Positions 37,882 to 45,754 are shown, counted from the stretch's first letter. The stretch: DNA of 48,852 nucleotides from an uncultured Alphaproteobacteria bacterium (GCA_938083135.1 CALLKY010000073.1:1-48852); one strand, 5' to 3'. Notes: a model not told the origin generated them from the sequence alone. Translations and numbers: made by a program.

Positions 37882-38520
37882 GTTCCGCCAGGCAGTGTAA
37901 CCATCGCCACGCTGACGACGTGGGCGTTCAGCCACAGTATTCCGCCGGTTATCAACGCGATTATATCGGCGGTCAGTCTGCGCACGCGCGCGGCGGCGGT
38001 CTAATTCATTTTTGGCGCGGGCGCGGCGGCGATCCAGTTCGTCTTGAGCGCGTTCACGACGGCGATCAAGGTCATCCTGGGCCCGCGCACGACGGCGGTC
38101 CAGTTCATCCTGCGCCCGTGCACGGCGACGATCCAATTGATCTTGAGCCCGCGCACGACGGCGGTCATTGCTGGAATAGCCACTCCGGTGATGAGAGCCT
38201 GGGTTTATATAATCCCGGCGCACTGTATGGCCCCGGTAGGCATGGTTTCTGCCACCCCGATGGCCGCGATTGTAGTGACCATGCTTGTGAGATTTCCGCT
38301 TGTAGTAGCCATTATGGCCATGGTGGCGGCGTTTCGGTGCGCGATGGGCGTGATGACCATCGTCATGGGTGGCGGCGATAATCAGGCCGCCGATGGCCGC
38401 ACCAATAATGATTGGCCCGATCAAGTCTTTGCCGTCAGCTTTAGCGCTGCCAGCCCCAACGACGCTTGATGCGCCCAGCACGAGCGCCGCGATTGCGGTG
38501 GTGAAGGTTCGTTTCAGCAA
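37879..38520 (-). CDS. secreted His/Arg-rich protein with 11-residue repeats
   Basis: 213 residues, family not recognised. Signal peptide 1-29 (TAIAALVLGASSVVGAGSAKA), then a Gly/Ile-rich hydrophobic stretch (LIGPIIIGAAIGGLIIAA, about 33-50) that may hold it in a membrane. A His-rich basic region follows (about 52-112, over a dozen His; possible metal binding). Next come six tandem 11-mers, DRRRARAQDEL with small changes (119-184), and an Arg-rich tail. Eleven-residue periodicity fits a long, salt-bridged helix or coiled coil. Start codon is TTG at 38520 after GGGAGAG. Single gene with its own leader hairpin and candidate promoter. Confidence 0.75.
   Translation of the reverse strand: MLKRTFTTAIAALVLGASSVVGAGSAKADGKDLIGPIIIGAAIGGLIIAATHDDGHHAHRAPKRRHHGHNGYYKRKSHKHGHYNRGHRGGRNHAYRGHTVRRDYINPGSHHRSGYSSNDRRRARAQDQLDRRRARAQDELDRRRARAQDDLDRRRERAQDELDRRRARAKNELDRRRARAQTDRRYNRVDNRRNTVAERPRRQRGDGYTAWRN
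37969..38166 (-). repeat. 33-bp tandem repeat, six units, in frame
   Basis: Six back-to-back 33-base units encode the 11-mer DRRR(A/E)RAQD(E/Q/D)L; the fifth has KNEL and the last ends in TDR. The DNA copies differ at synonymous and a few coding positions, so this is an aged array and not an assembly echo. Loss or gain of units would keep the reading frame. Confidence 0.92.
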
Positions 38521-38530
38521 GAGTTCTCTC

Positions 38531-38562
38531 CCGTTTGCGTTTCCCCCCTAGGACACAAACGG
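38531..38562 (-). promoter_or_regulatory. leader hairpin overlapping a ribosome site
   Basis: CCGTTTGcGT (38531-38540) and ACaCAAACGG (38553-38562) form a 10-bp stem with one mismatch around a 12-base loop. On the minus-strand message the stem ends within the GGGAGAG ribosome site of the His-rich protein gene (TTG at 38520). It may restrict ribosome access, perhaps by temperature; that is inference. Confidence 0.4.
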
Positions 38563-38586
38563 CAGTCCATCACTGATCCGTCGCAA

Positions 38587-38595
38587 AATATACCA
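38587..38595 (-). promoter_or_regulatory. candidate extended -10 promoter of the His-rich protein gene
   Basis: Read on the minus strand the sequence is TGgTATATT, a good extended -10 element, about 70 bases upstream of the TTG start and just before the leader hairpin. No convincing -35 box lies 16-18 bases further up, which extended -10 promoters can lack. Confidence 0.4.
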
Positions 38596-38628
38596 CTTGA
38601 TTGAACACAGGTTCGTGAACGTCTCGTT

Positions 38629-39897
38629 TTAAGGCGCGGAGGCCAGCGCGTTCTCAAAGAAATCTGGGCCGCCAAAGTTGCCAGACTTCAGCGCGACCGC
38701 CATTTCTTTCCCGCCAATGCTAACGCACCACGGCACACCTGGATCAATCTCTGGCCCGATCCTGAGCGCGCCGATCTTCAGTTTCTGCACAACCGCACCT
38801 GATGTCTCTCCACCCGCGACGACCATACGCGAGACGCCCATGTCTCTCAGGCCCGCAGCGACGGTCGCCAGTGCGTCTTCCACAAGCGCGCCTGCCTTCT
38901 CCCGGCCAACAGCTTCCTGCGCGGCCTTGACGGCGTCTGGGCTGTCTGTGGCGTAGATCAACACCGGGCCGTCCTCAATCCGGCCCTTGGCCCATTCCAA
39001 TGCCTCCGCCGCTAGGTCCTTGCCTTCTGCAAGCTGCAGTGGGTTGACCTGAAACACAGGATGGTTCCGCGCAAACCGCGCCACCTGTTCATTCGTTGCG
39101 CGGGAGCAACTCCCGGAGATTATAGCCCCTTTGCCGCCAATTTTTGGCAAGTCTGCCGCCGCACCTTGCTGCTTGAACAAGCCCGCAGCCGCAAACGCCG
39201 CTGGCATACCGACCGCAAGACCGGACCCGCCCGTGCTAAGCACTTGGTGAGATGTCGCCGAAGCAAGCGTGCGGAGGTCATCCTCATCCGTCGCATCAGC
39301 AATAACGAGCCTTCGGCCATCGCCTGCCAATGCTGCGAGATGGGCACGCGCTGCATCGGCACCTTTGCGGATCGTCTTGTAATCCAGCAGGCCAACCGGC
39401 GTAGTTGATTGGCGGGCGAGGACACGCACCAAGTTCGGGTCCGTCATTGGGGTTAGTGGATGTTCCTGCATGCCGCTTTCATTCAGCAGCACGTCGCCAG
39501 CATAGAGATAGCCCTTAAAAACGGTCCGGCCGTTCTCTGGAAATGCTGGGCAGGCAATGGCTTGATCGGCGCCGAGTGCATCCAGCAGTGCCTCTGCGAC
39601 CGGGCCGATATTGCCTGTGTCCGTCGAATCAAATGTCGAGCAATATTTGAAATAGAACCGCTGGCACCCGCCCGCCTGCAGCCATTCCAGCGCTTCTAGT
39701 GATTGGGCAATGGCTTCATCCGCTGGGATCGTTCGGGATTTCAGTGCAACAATCACGGCGTCAGCATCAATCTCGCTGGCTGGAATATCAGGAACGCCGA
39801 TGGTCTGCACGGCCCGCATGCCATGGCGGACGAGCATGCCTGCTAAATCTGTGGCACCGGTGAAGTCGTCTGCGATGCAGCCAAGAACGGGGCTCAT
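38629..39897 (-). CDS. otnK: 3-oxo-tetronate kinase OtnK
   Basis: Four-carbon acid sugar kinase (DUF1537 type) that phosphorylates 3-oxo-tetronate at C4 in L-threonate/D-erythronate catabolism. N-terminal GCIADDFTGATDLAG has the D-D-F-T-G-A-T-D substrate motif; the C-terminal half holds the nucleotide site with AGGETSGAVVQKL and SGSCSRATNEQ in between. 422 residues, normal length. It overlaps ltnD by 4 bases, the expected partner. Neither the OtnC aldolase nor the OtnI isomerase follows. Confidence 0.92.
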   Translation of the reverse strand: MSPVLGCIADDFTGATDLAGMLVRHGMRAVQTIGVPDIPASEIDADAVIVALKSRTIPADEAIAQSLEALEWLQAGGCQRFYFKYCSTFDSTDTGNIGPVAEALLDALGADQAIACPAFPENGRTVFKGYLYAGDVLLNESGMQEHPLTPMTDPNLVRVLARQSTTPVGLLDYKTIRKGADAARAHLAALAGDGRRLVIADATDEDDLRTLASATSHQVLSTGGSGLAVGMPAAFAAAGLFKQQGAAADLPKIGGKGAIISGSCSRATNEQVARFARNHPVFQVNPLQLAEGKDLAAEALEWAKGRIEDGPVLIYATDSPDAVKAAQEAVGREKAGALVEDALATVAAGLRDMGVSRMVVAGGETSGAVVQKLKIGALRIGPEIDPGVPWCVSIGGKEMAVALKSGNFGGPDFFENALASAP

Positions 39898-40793
39898 TCG
39901 GAAGTCTCCGTAGTCGGTAGGTCAATGCCGGTTAGCTTCTGGAATACTTTCACAACCGCACTGTCATTCTCACGACCGAGCCCGCCAGCACTGGCAGCTA
40001 GAAACTGCTGATGGGCGGCCGCAGAAAGCGGTAGTGGGAAAGTCATGGATCGGCCTGCATCCAGCACAATGCCAAGGTCTTTGACGAAAATATCAACAGC
40101 ACTTTTCGGCGCATAATCGCCGTCAACAATGCTTTGCCCCCGGTTCTGGAACATCCAGGAGCCGCCTGCAGAGTTGGAAATGACTTCGTATACCGTTTCC
40201 AAATCCGCCCCGGCGCGGGACGCCAATGCGAAGGCTTCCGCCATGGCAGCGATATGCACGCCGGCCAGGAGCTGGTTGATCATTTTGATGGTCGCACCCT
40301 GCCCCGGGGTATCGCCGATCTTGTAGACTTTCTCCGCAATCGCATCGAGTAACGCGCCGCCTTTTTGGAACGCAGCGCCAGAACCCGCAGCCATAATCGT
40401 CATAGACCCAGCCATGGCCTTGGCCGCACCGCCGGATACGGGCGCATCAATGAACTGCAGCCCAAGCGCTTCGAGCCGAGCCGCAACAGTGGGCGGATAT
40501 TCAGGCGCTGTTGTGGCACCCGCCAGCACGACGGCACCTTTGGGCAGTTTCTCCGCTAAGCCATTCTCACCGAATAGCACGGCTTCAGTTTGGGCCGCGT
40601 TGACGACCAGGATCATCACGGCGTCCAGGTGGCCCATCTCCGCGACGGAGCTGACAGCCGTACCGCCAGCAGCCTCAAACGCGGCCCTGGCATCTGCCGA
40701 CAGATCACAGCCGACCGTTTCCAGCCCAGCCCGCACACAGGATTGCGCGGCCCCCATTCCCATAGCCCCAAGCCCGACAATACCAACCCGCAT
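39894..40793 (-). CDS. ltnD: L-threonate dehydrogenase-like oxidoreductase
   Basis: Beta-hydroxyacid dehydrogenase family, NAD-dependent oxidation of L-threonate at C2. Rossmann start VGIVGLGAMGMG, substrate motif DAPVSGGAAKAM near 117-126, and catalytic Lys170 in GATIKMINQLLAGVH. 299 residues. The direct overlap with otnK favours LtnD over 3-hydroxyisobutyrate or tartronate semialdehyde dehydrogenases, which share these motifs. The DUF1028 gene ends 3 bases before its start, so all three genes form one operon. Confidence 0.88.
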   Translation of the reverse strand: MRVGIVGLGAMGMGAAQSCVRAGLETVGCDLSADARAAFEAAGGTAVSSVAEMGHLDAVMILVVNAAQTEAVLFGENGLAEKLPKGAVVLAGATTAPEYPPTVAARLEALGLQFIDAPVSGGAAKAMAGSMTIMAAGSGAAFQKGGALLDAIAEKVYKIGDTPGQGATIKMINQLLAGVHIAAMAEAFALASRAGADLETVYEVISNSAGGSWMFQNRGQSIVDGDYAPKSAVDIFVKDLGIVLDAGRSMTFPLPLSAAAHQQFLAASAGGLGRENDSAVVKVFQKLTGIDLPTTETSE

Positions 40794-40796
40794 AAA

Positions 40797-41516
40797 CTAT
40801 CGCTCCTCACCCAATGCTTTTCTGTATCCAGCCTGATAGGCCTCACGTTCGGCAAGGTCATACACCCCTGCCGGATTATTCCGTGTCGCCAATGTTACGT
40901 AGTATGGTGCCCGCTCCGCTAGGAATGTGTCCAACATGCGGGAAAGCTCCCGGACGGGCTCTGCCGCATCATCAATGCGGAGATCAATCCACGGCCATTG
41001 TTCAGCCTTCACAATTTTGATCGCCGCCGATTGCTTACCGCGCTTATCACCGCCTGCAGTTTCGCCAGCGGCCAGGGCATCCATTAATCGCCGTGCGAAC
41101 GGTTTTTCCCAGCCATCAATCCAGGCCTTCATTGTTTCGGAAACGACGGCTCGCCCGACCAGCATGTTTCCAGCAACAGATACGCCTTCACCCAGCACAT
41201 GGCCATTCCAATCGACGCAGGATGCGCCGGTATAGGCGAATGCATTGCCCTGCGCATCGACACCATGGACTTGGCGGAAGGCGCGGCCTTCATCGGCGGA
41301 TGTCACGGCTCCAATGGCTGCTTCGATGCTGTCGCCAGCAGCCAATCTCGCTAATACATCTGGCCCATAAAGTGGGTTCGTATAGGACTGCGTTGAAAGA
41401 GCGCCGGTGTCAGCTTCAAGCCACGGACAGATAGCACCGACCGCCAGCACCTTCGATGCGACGGCGACCCCGAATGCGCCGCTGGCGGCGTCCTTAGCAA
41501 CAATGGACCATGTCAT
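40797..41516 (-). CDS. DUF1028 protein (putative Ntn-hydrolase fold)
   Basis: 239 residues beginning MTWSIVAKDAASGAFGVAVASKVLAVG, which is the DUF1028 N-terminus. Further family blocks are STQSYTNPLYGPDVLARL and GNMLVG. Thr2 directly after the initiator Met could be an N-terminal nucleophile, as in Ntn hydrolases; this is inference from fold arguments. I start at the ATG at 41516 because family members begin there; an ATG at 41588 would add 24 residues and run into the divergent SDR gene. It is first of the operon with ltnD and otnK, which suggests a link to four-carbon acid sugars, for example hydrolysis of a precursor. Confidence 0.85.
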   Translation of the reverse strand: MTWSIVAKDAASGAFGVAVASKVLAVGAICPWLEADTGALSTQSYTNPLYGPDVLARLAAGDSIEAAIGAVTSADEGRAFRQVHGVDAQGNAFAYTGASCVDWNGHVLGEGVSVAGNMLVGRAVVSETMKAWIDGWEKPFARRLMDALAAGETAGGDKRGKQSAAIKIVKAEQWPWIDLRIDDAAEPVRELSRMLDTFLAERAPYYVTLATRNNPAGVYDLAEREAYQAGYRKALGEER

Positions 41517-41566
41517 TGCCACGGCATACGATGGCGCATCATTCGCTGCAAGCTGGAGCCCGCCCC

Positions 41567-42442
41567 ATGCCACAGAATTTTGGCGCATCTGACGATGATC
41601 TCTTCGAACGCCCCACCATTTATCGGGATGATCTTTTCAAAGGGCAGGTCGTTGTCGTTAGCGGCGGCGGCAGCGGGTTGGGCAAAGCCATGGCCGCGCT
41701 GTTTGGACGCCTGGGCGCGCGGATCGTTATCTGCGGCCGTGATCAAGCGAAGCTAGACGCGGTCAAAACCTTATTCGACGCGCGCGGCATCTCTTGTTCA
41801 ATCCATTCCATGTCCATCAGGGAACCCGAAGCTGTTGATGCCTTCTTCGACCAAGTTTTCGCTGATGAGGGCAAAATCGACATTCTGATCAACAATGCGG
41901 GTGGACAGTTCCCGCAAGATGCCCTGGATTTATCGCCAAATGGCTGGCGCGCCGTTATCGACACGAACCTGAATGGCTCGTGGAACATGATGCAGGCGGC
42001 CGCAAAGCGTTGGCGGGACCGCAGCGCGCCGGGCAATATGATCAATATCGTTGCTGATATCTGGCGTGGCCTGCCGCAAATGGCGCACACAACGGCTGCC
42101 CGTGCTGGCGTGATCTACGCCAGCCGCACAGTTGCGGTTGAATGGGCGCAATATGATATTCGTGTGAATTGCCTGGCACCGGGCTGCTGCGAATCCAGCG
42201 CCTTTGGCCGTTACCCAGCGGAGGGTGCAGAAAGCTTCAAGCAATCGAACCCCATGTTGCGCGCTGGCGATGAATGGGACATCGCGGAAGGTGCCGTTTA
42301 TCTGGCATCGCCGGCAGGAAAATTCATTACCGGCGAAACGCTAACCATTGATGGTGGCCAACAACTTTGGGGCGACCCGTGGCCGGGCGGCAGACCCGCC
42401 TGGGCAGAGCTAGATTATAGCAAAGGCCGCGGCCAGCGCTGA
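41567..42442 (+). CDS. short-chain dehydrogenase lacking the usual Tyr/Lys
   Basis: 291 residues. The Rossmann motif VVSGGGSGLGKA near 30-41 and INNAGG near 108-113 are typical of SDRs. Where the catalytic Y-x-x-x-K normally stands the protein reads AHTTAARAGV (about 173-182): Tyr is replaced by Thr and Lys by Arg. The same H-[TS]-x-A-A-R pattern occurs in 2,4-dienoyl-CoA reductase and AtuG-like SDRs, so it may act on an enoyl- or dienoyl-CoA. The start ATG at 41567 follows CTGGAG with 8-base spacing. It is divergent from the DUF1028 operon, 50 bases apart. Confidence 0.9.
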   Translation: MPQNFGASDDDLFERPTIYRDDLFKGQVVVVSGGGSGLGKAMAALFGRLGARIVICGRDQAKLDAVKTLFDARGISCSIHSMSIREPEAVDAFFDQVFADEGKIDILINNAGGQFPQDALDLSPNGWRAVIDTNLNGSWNMMQAAAKRWRDRSAPGNMINIVADIWRGLPQMAHTTAARAGVIYASRTVAVEWAQYDIRVNCLAPGCCESSAFGRYPAEGAESFKQSNPMLRAGDEWDIAEGAVYLASPAGKFITGETLTIDGGQQLWGDPWPGGRPAWAELDYSKGRGQR

Positions 42443-42447
42443 AACAG

Positions 42448-43050
42448 TTAGTTCGTTTCAGGTGCCTCAAACAGCGTCCAGGAGAGTTCGCCACCATGGC
42501 GGACGTTCTGTAGGATGGTTTTGGTGTAGCGACCTTCAGGATCAATGAAGCCCCAACCGTGCAGCGTCCAGGTTGGGCTGGTCTGTAAGAAGTGCAGGAT
42601 GACTTTGCCCTGCTTCGGCTTGCTGCGCTGGCCAACGGCAATATAAGCATTCTGGCCCTTTGCCGCGATCTCAAGCACCTTCACATCACCGCTGAGCCTT
42701 GCAGTGCGGCCAAAAATCAGCCCAAGCGGTGTGGATTGCGTCGCTGTATTCACCACGGTGCCATTGCCGCCGATGAAATCAACGCGCGCACCATTCGCGA
42801 TAATCAGGTGGTTCAGCGGCGAATCGAATTCCATGCGCATCTTGCCGCCAAGCCGGTCTACGTAAATGCGGCCCGTATTGAATTGCGCCACGTTCTGAAA
42901 CGTGAAATCTGCCTGCATGACATTGATCTGCTGTAGCGCCTGCTCCGCTTTCGGAAGCATTGAAGCATCACCCTGGCGGAACTTCTGCGCACTTGCAGGT
43001 CCTGTCATCATCATCAAGGCAGCAAGCGCTAGACCTAGAAAGCGAACCAT
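42448..43050 (-). CDS. LolA-like outer-membrane lipoprotein carrier
   Basis: 200 residues with a signal peptide (VRFLGLALAALMMMTGPASA). The mature part has QADFTFQNVAQFNTGRIYVDRLGGKMRMEF, the LolA-type open barrel strand region, then LIIANGARVDFI and a WTLHGWGFIDPEG strand toward the end. It would carry lipoproteins across the periplasm. The E. coli name is not certain, because lolA in alphaproteobacteria usually follows ftsK and this one does not; DUF-type LolA relatives exist. I start at the ATG at 43050, after GGAG at 43058-43061. Confidence 0.85.
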   Translation of the reverse strand: MVRFLGLALAALMMMTGPASAQKFRQGDASMLPKAEQALQQINVMQADFTFQNVAQFNTGRIYVDRLGGKMRMEFDSPLNHLIIANGARVDFIGGNGTVVNTATQSTPLGLIFGRTARLSGDVKVLEIAAKGQNAYIAVGQRSKPKQGKVILHFLQTSPTWTLHGWGFIDPEGRYTKTILQNVRHGGELSWTLFEAPETN

Positions 43051-43153
43051 TCTCAAACTCCAAAACACAAAAATTCAGACCGCCCCCGCCGCACTTGTCG
43101 CAATACACGACAGAACGGCGAAAAGCGACTCGTGGACGACCTCTCTATGCGAA

Positions 43154-45007
43154 TTAGGTGCCAGTGCGTGGCAAAACCGGCAATAACAATGCCGACGGCG
43201 TATCCCCACCATGCAGAACGGTATTGATCGCGACCCGCGCCTGCCGTGATTGACCTTCCGCCTCCCCCGTATTCGGATTGACGTCGAATTTCGGGAAATT
43301 GGAGGACGAAACATCCAACCGGATCCGATGGCCTTTCAGGAAGCGGTTGGCCGTCGGGAAAGCCTCTATCTCAACGGCATAACGATCGCCGGGCGTCATC
43401 AATTTTGGTACCGACATAGACTCCCGGTAGCGCATGCGCAGAATGCCGTCAGTGACGATCATGGCATATCCCTGGGCATAGTCAGCGCTGGGCGGATGCA
43501 CATCGATCAGCTTCATCGTGAAATCCGTATCCAGCGCGTCGGAGGATACCCAAAGGCGGAGGATAACCGGGCCGCAGACTGTGATGTCTTGCTCTAACAC
43601 AGGCATTTCGAATGTTAGCACATCTGGACGGCTGGAGAGCGGCAAATATGGTGCTGCGCAGCCAAAAATCTCCGCACTTTCGCGCTGATCGAATGCCCCA
43701 CCCCGCATCACTGGCTCACCGGATGACACTGCACCGCCAATGGTCGGGACAGGCTTTAGCGGATCAAAGCGATAGTCGATCCGGGAGGCGCTTGGCGCTA
43801 CGTCTGTCGCAAGCTGCCCATCGCTTGCCAGATAGAATGGACGCACTTCGGCTTCAGGCGGCGGCCAATCAGCGAATCCTTGCCATGCACCGCCATGAAC
43901 CAAGCGTCCCGCCTTGTTTCGCTGGCCGGAACCACCACCCATGATGAAAACCTTCACGGGCGCGCTGTCCGCCTGCCCTGCTTTCCCATGGAAAACGCGA
44001 TCGAAGAAGTCCGCACGAAAATCAATGAAATCGGGTGCCAGTTGACCATCCAATGTCGCCGCCTCGCCAAAATCAACATCACCCGCATAGGTCAGTGATC
44101 GGTCGCCATGGGTCCAGGGGCCAAGGACCAGACCAAGGTCCTTGGCACCCTCTGCCTTCAAGCCAAGATAATTGTCGGTCGCGGTTAGCGGGTAAGGGTC
44201 ATACCAACTCGACATATGGATCTGCGCCATACGTGCGAATTGATCATAGTATCCCGCAGCATAGAGGCCGGGTTGCTTCCAAGCATCATCCAGCGCACCA
44301 GCCTGCCATTGATCCAGCAGGTATTTTTCGTAGGCCGGATGCTCCCGCACAGGCGATACGCCGGGCCGCCATGGCATGCGGGTAAACCAAGCCCGCACAT
44401 CCTCCGCCTCCAAAGCCGCTTTCAGTAGGGGATCAGCGGCAGCCTCTGGGCTGAGGCGTGCTTGCTTCAGCGCCCAAGTTGCCTGCTTCAGTTCAAACGC
44501 GCCACCTTGACGAACGCCAGAGCGATGGGCGCTTGAAAATCCACCGGAATCAGCAACGAGCGCCTGCAGTGCAGGCGGCCCCATACTGGCTGCCGCGACT
44601 TGCGTGTGGGCGGAATATGAGAGCCCAAACATGCCAACACGGCCATCGATTCCGGGCATCGCTGAGAGCGCCTGAACAGCGTCAAAGCCGTCTGCTCCAT
44701 CTGCCAGGTATTTTGCGAACACACCTTCAGATTTGTATCGACCGCGCGTGTCTTGATAAGCCACCGCGAATCCACGGGCGACGAACCGCGCGGCCACATC
44801 TGCCCGCGACAAAGCCTTTAGGGGATCAGCCGCCGTGATCTCACTCCGGCTCGGCAGATGCTTGCCGTATGGCGTCCGCTCTAGCAGCAAGGGCGCTGTG
44901 CCTGCGTTATCTGGGCGGTAGATGTCGGTCGCCATCAGCGAGCCATCCCGCATCGGGATCATCACGTCATGTTCGATCTGCATGCCTACTTGCACTTGCC
45001 GCTCCAT
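43154..45007 (-). CDS. CocE/NonD-type alpha/beta hydrolase (S15 family)
   Basis: 617 residues. N-terminal VMIPMRDGSLMATDIYRP, then QDTRGRYKSEG near 85-95 and the nucleophile elbow FGLSYSA with Ser130. The C-terminal jelly-roll domain (ITVCGPVILRLWVSSDALDTDF onward) is typical of X-Pro dipeptidyl-peptidase / cocaine esterase relatives. No signal peptide, so it is probably cytoplasmic. These enzymes cleave esters, amides or beta-lactam side chains; the substrate cannot be read. It is divergent from the RidA gene across 44 bases and precedes the LolA-like gene by 103 bases. Confidence 0.9.
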   Translation of the reverse strand: MERQVQVGMQIEHDVMIPMRDGSLMATDIYRPDNAGTAPLLLERTPYGKHLPSRSEITAADPLKALSRADVAARFVARGFAVAYQDTRGRYKSEGVFAKYLADGADGFDAVQALSAMPGIDGRVGMFGLSYSAHTQVAAASMGPPALQALVADSGGFSSAHRSGVRQGGAFELKQATWALKQARLSPEAAADPLLKAALEAEDVRAWFTRMPWRPGVSPVREHPAYEKYLLDQWQAGALDDAWKQPGLYAAGYYDQFARMAQIHMSSWYDPYPLTATDNYLGLKAEGAKDLGLVLGPWTHGDRSLTYAGDVDFGEAATLDGQLAPDFIDFRADFFDRVFHGKAGQADSAPVKVFIMGGGSGQRNKAGRLVHGGAWQGFADWPPPEAEVRPFYLASDGQLATDVAPSASRIDYRFDPLKPVPTIGGAVSSGEPVMRGGAFDQRESAEIFGCAAPYLPLSSRPDVLTFEMPVLEQDITVCGPVILRLWVSSDALDTDFTMKLIDVHPPSADYAQGYAMIVTDGILRMRYRESMSVPKLMTPGDRYAVEIEAFPTANRFLKGHRIRLDVSSSNFPKFDVNPNTGEAEGQSRQARVAINTVLHGGDTPSALLLPVLPRTGT

Positions 45008-45051
45008 TCGTGGCCTGCTTGAGGTCTCAATTCAATCAGGAGAAAACAATT

Positions 45052-45411
45052 ATGGCTATCCAACGCATCGACGTCACCGAAGGCCCCGGCCCCCGCATGA
45101 GCCGCTGTGTCGTGAATGGCGACATGGTTTACGTGTGCGGTCTCGTCGCCAAAGATTTCACAGCCGACATCACTGGCCAGACACAGAGCATCGTGGACAC
45201 GATCGACAGCTATCTGGCCAAAGCCGGCACAGATAAATCGAAGCTACTGACGGCCCAGCTCTGGATCACCGACATGGCCAACTTCAAAGCTATGAATGCC
45301 GTATGGAACAATTGGGTTGATCCCAAGAATCCACCCGTCCGCGCCTGCATCCAAGCCGGCCTCGCCCGCCCAGAGATTCTTGTTGAGATCATGGTTACAG
45401 CGGCGAAATAG
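45052..45411 (+). CDS. RidA-family protein
   Basis: 119 residues of the YjgF/YER057c/RidA fold. It begins with AIQRIDVTEGPGPRMSRCV. VNGDMVYVCGLVA is the second strand, TGQTQSIVDTIDSYLAKAGTDKS the central helix, and NPPVRACIQAG carries Arg97, which in active RidA binds the carboxylate of the enamine/imine substrate. Deaminase activity on reactive enamines is plausible. The start ATG at 45052 has AGGAG at 45038-45042. It is divergent from the hydrolase gene. Confidence 0.9.
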   Translation: MAIQRIDVTEGPGPRMSRCVVNGDMVYVCGLVAKDFTADITGQTQSIVDTIDSYLAKAGTDKSKLLTAQLWITDMANFKAMNAVWNNWVDPKNPPVRACIQAGLARPEILVEIMVTAAK

Positions 45412-45420
45412 CAACCAGCC

Positions 45421-45449
45421 TTGATCAATCGCAGCGTACAGAATATCTT
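45421..45449 (+). promoter_or_regulatory. candidate promoter of the toxin-antitoxin operon
   Basis: TTGATC (45421-45426) and TATCTT (45444-45449) are separated by exactly 17 bases; each matches four of six positions of the sigma-70 boxes. The left arm of the inverted repeat fills the spacer, so a repressor bound there would block RNA polymerase. The antitoxin gene starts 45 bases downstream of the -10. Confidence 0.45.
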
Positions 45450-45480
45450 TAATTATCTTTGCAATTCTGTACGCTGCGAT
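45428..45480. repeat. perfect 17-bp inverted repeat, likely TA operator
   Basis: Arms 45428-45444 (atcgcagcgtacagaat) and 45464-45480 are exact reverse complements around a 19-base AT-rich spacer. It lies between ridA and the antitoxin gene, whose ATG is 14 bases from the right arm. No T run follows, so a terminator is less likely. Antitoxins of the ribbon-helix-helix type bind symmetrical repeats in their own promoters, so an autoregulatory operator is the best reading. Confidence 0.85.
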
Positions 45481-45493
45481 CTGGAGCTCGGTT

Positions 45494-45754
45494 ATGAATA
45501 AACCCATGAACCTGAATGTTCGCGTTGGCGGCGCTCTAAAAGATCATGTGACGGCTAAAATTAGCGACACTGGTGATTATGATAACGCCAGCGAATATGT
45601 TCGCGACCTCATCCGCCGAGACAAAGAGCGGACAGAATATTCGACATATGAAGCGAAACGCGCGGCACTACAAAAAGCATTTGCGCTACCTGATGCAGAT
45701 TATAGCCAGGTAGCAATGGCGGATATCATTCGGCAGGCGACACTTCCTGAGTAA
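45494..45754 (+). CDS. ParD-like ribbon-helix-helix antitoxin
   Basis: 86 residues. The N-terminal part, NLNVRVGGALKDHVTAKI followed by ASEYVRDLIRRD, is the ribbon-helix-helix DNA-binding fold of the ParD/CopG type. The C-terminal part (KRAALQKAFALPDADYSQVAM) would wrap the toxin. GGAG at 45483-45486 precedes the ATG at 45494. The toxin gene starts on the last base of its stop (TAATG). It would repress its operon through the inverted repeat upstream. Confidence 0.88.
   Translation: MNKPMNLNVRVGGALKDHVTAKISDTGDYDNASEYVRDLIRRDKERTEYSTYEAKRAALQKAFALPDADYSQVAMADIIRQATLPE

Noticed and set aside
37969-38166. CRISPR-like array
   Set aside because: The 33-base units are directly adjacent without spacers and lie within a reading frame.
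37920-38469. Two long open frames opposite the repeat-protein gene
   Set aside because: They arise from the same 33-base periodicity read in other frames; the minus-strand frame has a signal peptide and ribosome site.
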